Source of the DNA: Posidonia oceanica
Lineage: Eukaryota; Streptophyta; Magnoliopsida; Alismatales; Posidoniaceae
Length of the DNA stretch: 64,000 bases
Direction: 5' to 3'
Assembly (NCBI GenBank): GCA_037176725.1
Contig: JAZBRS010000011.1
Location: 4,278,001-4,342,000 of the forward strand
Shown here: positions 57,407 through 64,000 of the stretch, piece by piece
Position numbering within the stretch: position 1 is the stretch's first letter
How the letters are laid out: each line of letters begins with the position of its first letter
The notes under the pieces: generated by a model
The model's database searches: none
What the model saw: the letters and a program-made list of their open reading frames with translations, nothing else
What the model was told of the DNA's origin: nothing
Position numbers and translations under genes: made by a program

Positions 57407-60400
57407 TGGCTGCTCATGATCAAGGAAGAGATAATGAAGCAGCTTGATGTCAATTTTCTGAAGGTCGTCCTTTACCCTGAGTGGCTTGCGAACATCGTGC
57501 CAGTGCCTAAGAAAGATGGCCGGATCCGGATATGTATCAACTACAGGGACTTGAACAAGGCGAGTCCCAAGGACGATTTCCCATTGCCTCACATTGACGT
57601 CCTAGTCGACAACACTGTAGGCCATAAGATGCTATCCTTTATGGACGGCTTCTCCGGCTACAATCAGATCAAGATGGCAGAAGAAGACATGGAAAAGACT
57701 TCATTCACCACCCCCTGGGGGGTCTTCTGTTATCAAGTTATGCCGTTTGGGTTGAAGAATGCTGGCGCAACTTATCAAAGGGCCATGACTACACTTTTAC
57801 ACGACCTCATGCACCAAGAAGTGGAGGTCTACGTAGATGACATGATTGCGAAGACCAAAGAGCCTGAGGATCACCTTCCTTGCCTGAAGAAGCTCTTTGA
57901 CCGTTTGAGAAAATACAGACTGAGGCTTAACCCCAGTAAATGCGTGTTTGGGGTTTCATTTGGCAAACTTCTGGGCTACATTGTTAGCCAAAGGGGGATT
58001 GAAGTGGACCCGTTGAAAGCAAAAGCCATCCTGGACATGCCACCCCCTAGAACCGAGAAGGAGGTTCGAGGCCTACTTGGGCGTTTACAGTATATCAGTC
58101 GCTTCATTGCACAGCTTATGCCCATCTGCGAGCCCATTTTCAAACTCCTGAAGAAGAACGCACAAATCAACTAGAACGAGGAGTGTTAGGCCGCATTTGA
58201 TAAAATCAAGCAACTGCTGGTCAAACCTCTTGTCCTGGTCCCTCCCACGCCCGGAAGACCTTTGCTCCTCTACCTTTCTACCACGCAGCACTCCATGGGC
58301 GCCGTCTTGGGCCAACACGACGAATCCGGTAGGAAGGAGCGCGCCATCTACTACCTGAGCAAGAAGTTCAATGAATGCGAGGCCAGGTACAGCACGATGG
58401 AGAAGACCTGTCTGTCCCTTGTCTGGGCCGCACAGAAACTGAGACATTATATGATGGCGTACCCAGTTCAGTTCTTGTGCCGGCACGATCCTATCAAGTT
58501 TCTCTTCCAAAAGCCGACTTTGGTGGGCAGATGTGTCAAGTGGCAGGTGCTGTTATCTCAGTACGACATCACCTTCGTCACACAGAGGTCTATGAAGGGC
58601 CAGGCTATGGCAGATCACCTTGCAGACTTTCCTTTGCCTGAATACCGACCACTCCAGACGCAGTTCCCTGACGAAGACATTCTCTTTGCAATGGAGGACT
58701 CAGAGAAGAAAGACCCTGAGGAGCAAGATCAGTGGCAGCTGTACTTTGACGGCGCTGTCAACAAAAAGGGTCGAGGCATAGGCGCAGTGTTAACCACGCC
58801 CCAGGGGCAGATGATTCCTTTTGCGAGGAAGTTGACTTTCCCGTGCACAAACAATGAGGCAGAATATGAAGCGTGCATCCTGGGTTTGAAAGTCGCTCTT
58901 GAGCATAAGGCGCAGAAGTTGCATGTGCATGGCGATGCCATGTTGGTGATCTCTCAAGTGAATGGCGATTGGAAGATGAAGGACCCGAAACTTGTGCCAT
59001 ATCACGAATGCTTGCTGAGGCTAATAGAAGAGTTCAGGAGCATCAATTTCACATACATGAACAAAGCAAAGAATGCGTATGCAGACGCGCTAGCAACCCT
59101 GGCATCCTGGCTCAGTATAACAGAAGATAGCACGGTAGATGTGTCAGTCACCCGTATAGAGGAGCCTACGCATTGCATGAATATAGAGGAAGCAGATACG
59201 GCAGAAGAGCGGCCATGGTATTACGACATTAAAGCATTCCTGGAATCCGGCAGCCTTCCGCCTGGCACCACTGCAGAAGATAAGAGAACTTTGGCGCGTC
59301 TGGCGTCAAAATATGTATTAGGGGCTGGGCAGCTATACAGAAGGTCGTATAATCAGATGCTATTACGCTGCCTGGACAAGGCGGAGGCTGATACACTAAT
59401 GCTTCAAGTGCATGCAGGGACCTGTGGCCCGCACATGAATGGCGTCCTCTTAGCCAAGAAGATCATGCTCCAAGGATATTTCTGGCAAACCATGGAGGCA
59501 GACTGTTGCCGATTCGTGCGTAATGGCCACAACTGTCAGGTCCATGGTAATTTTATCAAGGCTCCCCCTCATCAGCTGCATAACATGTCCTCGCCATGGC
59601 CTTTCTCCACCTGGGGGATCGACGTCATCGGCGCAATACACCCTGCTGCTTCAAACGGCCATCGCTTCATCATGGTAGCAATTGACTACTTCACTAAGTG
59701 GGTGGAAGCAGCCTCTTATAAGACGATCACCGCAGTGGCAACAGAAAAGTTTATCAGGAACAATATCGTTGCCCGATACGGGGTCCCTTACTCCATCATC
59801 TCTGATAATGGCACGAACTTCATTGCCAAAAGAACTGAGGAATTCCTACAGAATCTCAAGATCAAGCATCACAGGTCCTCGCCCTATCGGCCATAGATGA
59901 ATGGGGCAGTGGAGTCTGCTAACAAAAACATCATCAAGGTCATGAAGAAGATGGTAGAACCCCACAAGGATTGGCATGATAAGCTCCTGTACGCGCTCTG
60001 GGCGTACAGGACATCAATCCGGACCTCAACAGGAGTCACCCCGTACTCTCTGGTGTACGGTATGGAAGCAGTATTATCCGTTGAAGTAGAGATCCCCTCA
60101 CTACGGATCCTACGAGAAGCCGAGTTGGAAGAGGCAGAATGGGTCGAAGACCGCTATGTCCAACTAAATCTGATTGACGAGCACAGACTGCGAGCCATGC
60201 ATAATGCTCACTGTTACCAGAAGCGAATGGCTAGAGCGTTCTTGAAGAAAGTCCGGCCTAGAAGCTTCCAGCCAGGGGATCTCGTGCTGCGCGCCATTCA
60301 TCTACCCGACGGTCGAGGCAAATTCCGACCTAACTGGCGTGGTCCTTTCGTGGTTAAGCAGGTCTTCTCAGGCGGTGTAGTAACTCTTGAGGACATGGAC

Positions 60401-60456
60401 CAGGTCGAGCAGTCCGAGCCGGTCAACTTGTGCTACCTCAAGAAGTACTATCAGTA
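57407..60456 (+). pseudogene. Element D pol: RT, RNase H, second RNase H (aRNH), integrase
   Basis: One frame throughout: RT with VPKKDGRIRICINYRDLNKA, MLSFMDGFSGYNQI, and VEVYVDDMIAKT (57829); RNase H near ERAIYYLSKKF and HYMMAYPVQ; a second RNase H, LYFDGAVNKKGRGIGAVL and NNEAEYEACILGL; integrase with HAGTCGPHMNG, WGIDVIG, ISDNGTNF, GAVESANKN and a C-terminal FRPNWRGPFVVKQ, ending TAG 60454-60456. Stops: TAG at 57404 (just before), TAGs near 58172 and 58187 (Trp and Gln in relatives), and TAG 59894 (Gln). The first Cys of the integrase zinc pair is Gly (FVRNGHNC; CRCHNC in A). It is dead as a polyprotein though every domain is readable. Confidence 0.9.
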
Positions 60457-61669
60457 GCTGAGAGTAACCATTGCAGATCCTTCCTCCTACTTGTTGTACT
60501 CCCACTACTCGTATGCTTTTATACCTCTTTTCGCCTTATCTCCCCCACACATCAGTTCATCCTATCTCCTGCATTTTCTGTCATTACGGCACTCCCGTGC
60601 ATTCCTTCTTTCATCCCTTTCATAGTCCTCATCATCACCCTCTTAAATCACGCATTGCATATTGCCCGATGATGAAAACCGGAGGTGCTTGCCTACTGCG
60701 GAAGGGGTCTCCCGACCTCACCTGATACTACTTAGATGTCTTAGCTAGTGAGGGAGCCACTACTCAGTGAGAGCGGGCGAAATGCCCAAACACCTGAGGA
60801 CCTACACTCCCAAAAGAATGCTAGGCATTAGCCAGAAAGTAATGCATGCCTAAGCCTAGATGCACAAGAAAAGAAAGAAAGAGAGAGCTAGTCCCCAAAA
60901 GGCCCTAACACCCATTTCCTCTAGGGAAGGGATAGCGGAGACCTGCAAGCCTAAAAAAAAAAAAGGGAAAAAAGGGAAAAAGAATGAAAAAAAAAAGAAA
61001 AAGAAAAAGAAAAAAAAACAGCAAAAAAAAGAGGATGATAGAAAAGGAAAAGGAGAGGAACAAAAGCCCACTCCAAAAAATGAAGGCAGGCAGGGTAATC
61101 CCGCACCTCTCACCTACCCCAGAAAAGAGTCAAAGTTCGGGTCAGGTCCTCCTGGTTTCCAAAATGGGAATGAGGAGAGCCCTGCACACCAACATAAAAA
61201 AGGGAAGGAAAAGGTAAGAGTGAGTGTAAGTCCTTGAGAGTTTGGCACGGAGCCCGTCCTCTCTACACCACCACCAAACATCACCAACACCCTTTCCTAG
61301 AGTGCCACCAACAAGTTAGGAGCCTGAGTAGAGTCCAGTGAGTCAGGGACCGCTCCCTTCCTATACAGCAGGCACCAAAGCACCCCGGATGCTGAGGGCA
61401 AACTACACCAATCACGCATGCATCTGCATTTCCAGTCATCTCCCCTCCCTCTAATCATTCTACTTTGCAAAGCTTACTCCAGCGCTGAGATAGTACTCCT
61501 ACTCAGCACGCGTTGGCATCATCAGGCTACGACGACCCAGGACTCCTGCCAATCCCCGCCGTGCCAACAGAATCCCTTTGCTTATATGTGTTTAATTGCC
61601 ATGATCTGAATGTTTACTGTTGGATGTGTTGAACTGTTCTACCAGCTTCAGAGTCTGCTTTCAATCAGT
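60457..61669 (+). other. Element D post-integrase spacer
   Basis: No gene. An A-rich, G-spiked tract lies at 60950-61040 and its Lys-rich ORFs are artefacts. Patches match the spacer of element A in the same orientation relative to pol. Confidence 0.6.
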
Positions 61670-62969
61670 AATTATGTGCCTATACGAGATCTGATAATTC
61701 ACAGTCTTGGCAACAGGTATCTGAAGATTTTGTGACAGCCGTCTGCCTATATTCTGCAATCCACGCAATGGGTTTCCCCACTCTGGTGACCCCGACACAC
61801 TGTTCTGAGATCCTGCGAGAGTGGATCGGCAAGCTTACCCAAGATGACTGCGAGAAGCTGCGCCTGTGGGGCATTCCAACCAAATTGTTGAAGGCTGCTG
61901 ATGTAGAAGTGAGCCGCCATCTTCTGTGCGCTGCCGCGAGGTTCTGGAAACTGGCACACCATGTCTTCCGTTTTGGCAGAACTGAATTGACGCCTACACT
62001 GGAGGAAGTGCGCCGGATCTATGGCTTTTCCAAGATCTTGGGACTGCCCATCTTCATGAGGCGTGACGGATACATTGCGGTCCTGAAACAGCTGACTGGG
62101 CTCTCTACCTGAAGTTGCCAGCAAAGACTGATTTGCACTAGTGGGCCCACGCCCCTACTTCGCCTAGCATATTTTGATGATACTGTGGAAAAGCGCGCTG
62201 AACTCGAAGACGAGCTGTGGCTCCGAGGATTTGTTACCCGTTTCCTAGGCGAGCTGGTTTTTACTCATGGCAAGATGACGGTGGCCGTCGAGATCGCTGA
62301 AATAGCACTCGCTGTGGTGACACGCCAGATAGACCTGGCACCGGTTGTTCTGGCAGAAACATACCGTGGACTAGACCGCATTTCGCATCGCTGCCGCCAC
62401 TTTCATGGTTGCGGAGCACTTATTCAGGTCTGGCTAGCCGCACACACCGAGATAGATCTTCTGCGCCCCCAAGTACATGCTTTTGAGGCCTACTGCAACA
62501 GCGGCCATGCCAAGACAGTTAAGAGCATCAAGGAAGAATACGAGAGGTTATCCGGACTGACAGATGACACAGTAACCTGACGCATCATCCCTTCTATGGT
62601 CGAACCATTCACTGTCTTCTTCAGCACACGCGACATGCGGCTGATTGTGCTACCAGGATTCACCGCGGGTGTGGAATACCACCCTATCAGGGTCATGCGC
62701 CAGTTCAGTTTCCAGCAGCACGCCTTTATTGATAGCACAGCACCAAGGCTCCTTCAAGCATATCCCCTTAGTACAACTGCCTCGACGAAGGAACTGGCCA
62801 ATCTGATGCAGCATGGGGTGCGATCAACAGACATCGTAGTTACAAGAGGCATAGAGTGTACTCCTGAGTACATCACCGAGGTGCAGGACCTCTGGCCCAT
62901 CGATGAAATCCCGCCAAGCGGTCCCTTATTCCCTGACTCTGGAAAATCAAAGAAGGCCCGAACCAGCTA
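61670..62969 (+). pseudogene. DUF7745-like ORF in sense orientation, intronless copy
   Basis: The frame reads SWQQVSEDFVTAVCLY, GFPTLVTPTHCSEILREW, RHLLCAAARFWKLAHHVFRFGR, ELTPTLEEVRRIYGF, then FVTRFLGELVF, DLAPVVLAETYRGLDR, HGCGALIQVWLAAHTEIDLL, GVEYHPIRVMRQFSF and a PPSGPLFPDSGKSKKARTS end at TAG 62967-62969. It is homologous over its whole length to the antisense gene of element A. The place of A's 75-bp intron is an exact continuous reading here (CTTATTCAGGTCTGGCTAG). Two in-frame TGA codons break it: at 62110 and 62578 (Trp in A). Function unknown; family assignment as for A. It follows the spacer 1.2 kb after integrase, on the same strand. Confidence 0.65.
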
Positions 62970-63424
62970 GAGCCATTATGCAATTGTCGCTCAGTTTCCC
63001 TTCAAGTTGTGTTGTATTTTCTGGCCTGCCACAGGCATGTAACCAACAGTTCTATCAATGCAAAAGTGTTTTGTGCTGGCTGCTCGCATTTCAAAGCTGA
63101 TTAATGCATTCCATGCTCCTTACCACTCATATCCGGAGGCCCCTGGCCCGACTTGTTGCCCACATGACACAGGAAAGTCCTCAACAAGCGACCCAGACTC
63201 CGAGACCTTTGCGGACCCGCGCCGTCAAATCCTGCTGCCAGACATCCCCAGCTGAGTCTCCGTCGGGCTGGTACCCCCTAACTACTCGTTTGACAAACGC
63301 GTCAGTTTTGTCCATCTATCGCTTTTCGATGCCAGGGACGCTTCGGCTGACCCCTGGTATCATCCTGATACCAGGGGCATCTTTTCAGATGCCCCGCGGT
63401 ATCTCATCCGTATCATCCCTTTCC
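62970..63424 (+). other. Element D stretch with a perfect hairpin
   Basis: No gene supported. At 63351-63377 CCCCTGGTATCA, loop TCC, TGATACCAGGGG form a 12-bp perfect stem. The flanking 'gatgccagg...cgcttcggctg' phrase is kept in element A (11076-11145, minus strand), where the hairpin is imperfect. Confidence 0.75.
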
Positions 63425-64000
63425 TCTTTGCCGGCCGATAAGTTCGATATCTTATCATTTCTTTCCTTTTGCCGGCCGATAAGTCCGATATCTTATCATT
63501 TCTTTCCTTTTGCCGGCCGATAAGTCCGATATCTTATCATTTCATTCCTTTTGCCGGCCGATAAGTCCGATATCTTATCGTTCTGTTATCTCCTCTTTGC
63601 CGGCCGATAAGTCCGATATCTTATCATTTCTTTCCTTCTTTGCCGGTCGATAAGTCTGATATCTTATCATTTCTTTCCTTTTTGCCGGCCGATAAGTCCG
63701 ATATCTTATCATTTCTTTCCTTTTGCCGGCCGATAAGTCCGATATCTTATCATTTCTTTCCTTTTGCCGGCCGATAAGTCCGATATCTTATCATTCCTCT
63801 ACTCCTTCTTTGCCGGCCGATAAGTCCGATATCTTATCATTCCTCTACTCCCTCTTTGCCGGCCGATAAGTCCGATATCTTATCATTCCTCTACTCCCTC
63901 TTTGCCGGCCGATAAGTTTGATATCTTATCAATTAATCAATCAATCAATCAAACAATCACTGCTCTTTCCGGTTGATAGGACCGTAAACTATCATTCTCT
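63425..64000 (+). repeat. 40-46-bp tandem hairpin array, at least 13 units, runs off the window
   Basis: Units contain GCCGGCCGATAAGTCCGATA followed by TCTTATCATT and a CT-rich spacer. GATAAG pairs with CTTATC around an 8-base loop. It is the counterpart of the array at 11961-12188 in element A. Confidence 0.92.

Larger units (their letters stand above)
44492..64000 (+). mobile_element. Element D: Tat/Ogre-type Ty3/gypsy element, all but its 3' end
   Basis: A 5.9-kb LTR, tRNA-Arg primer site, leader, gag, protease, linker, RT-RNH-aRNH-IN, spacer, sense DUF7745-like ORF and a hairpin array follow in order. The 3' LTR is beyond the window. The left duplication would be GTCGG (44487-44491). The second RNase H and tRNA-Arg primer identify the Tat/Ogre lineage. 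Confidence 0.9.

Noticed and set aside
60860..61237. Lys-rich 125-codon ORF
   Set aside because: Reads an A-rich tract in the non-coding spacer of element D.
63425..64000. CRISPR-like array of repeats and spacers
   Set aside because: Spacers are nearly identical to each other, the organism is a plant, and the units form a conventional satellite-like array in a retroelement.

Overview
This window is plant nuclear DNA, almost certainly from a flowering plant with a large, repeat-rich genome. It contains Sirevirus-type Ty1/copia elements, Tat/Ogre-type Ty3/gypsy elements with a second RNase H and a tRNA-Arg primer site, an Athila-derived non-autonomous element with a tRNA-Asp primer site, plant mobile domain (PMD) exons and GT-AG introns. 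I cannot name the species. Only the first 3 kb holds possible ordinary gene remnants: the C-terminal half of a Myb/SANT-like protein and a frameshifted two-exon GRF zinc-finger gene. I saw no tRNA, rRNA or CRISPR locus.

From 3.7 kb onward the window is a stack of nested retrotransposons. Labels used below: S1, Sirevirus 5' part (4188-5913, +), broken by X. X, LTR-like fragment beginning TGTAACACC (5914-8008), broken by A. A, Tat/Ogre-type element on the minus strand (8009-34548 visible), with its 3' LTR at 8009-10432 and the aRNH-integrase part of pol at 32646-34548. S2, a complete Sirevirus (14834-27373, -, duplication TTATG) inside A. B, a Tat solo LTR (14913-17909, +, duplication TAATT) inside the 3' LTR of S2. 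C, a Tat element (34549 onward, +) inserted in A's pol. T, an Athila-derived TR-GAG-like element (36351-42841, duplication AGTGG) inside C's LTR. D, a Tat element (44492 to the window end, +) inserted in C's leader, with a 5.9-kb LTR, an open gag, a protease and a nonsense-riddled RT/RNH/aRNH/IN. The right halves of S1, X, A, C and D lie outside the window.

The most interesting content is downstream of integrase in the Tat elements. In A, the stretch between integrase and 3' LTR carries two genes on the strand opposite to the element: a multi-exon PMD gene (now split by S2) and a DUF7745-like gene containing a 75-bp intron. In D, the same DUF7745-like gene sits at the same place but in sense orientation, and the intron is missing exactly. 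Spacer and hairpin-array modules around it keep their orientation. Most LTRs here also carry clusters of element-specific inverted-repeat words, and one word is shared by two unrelated elements. The Sirevirus S2 has an extra post-RNase H ORF and an LTR pair that looks gene-converted. All coding assignments are by eye from motifs. Nearly every element gene is broken, with many stops of the CAG-to-TAG or TGG-to-TAG/TGA kind.
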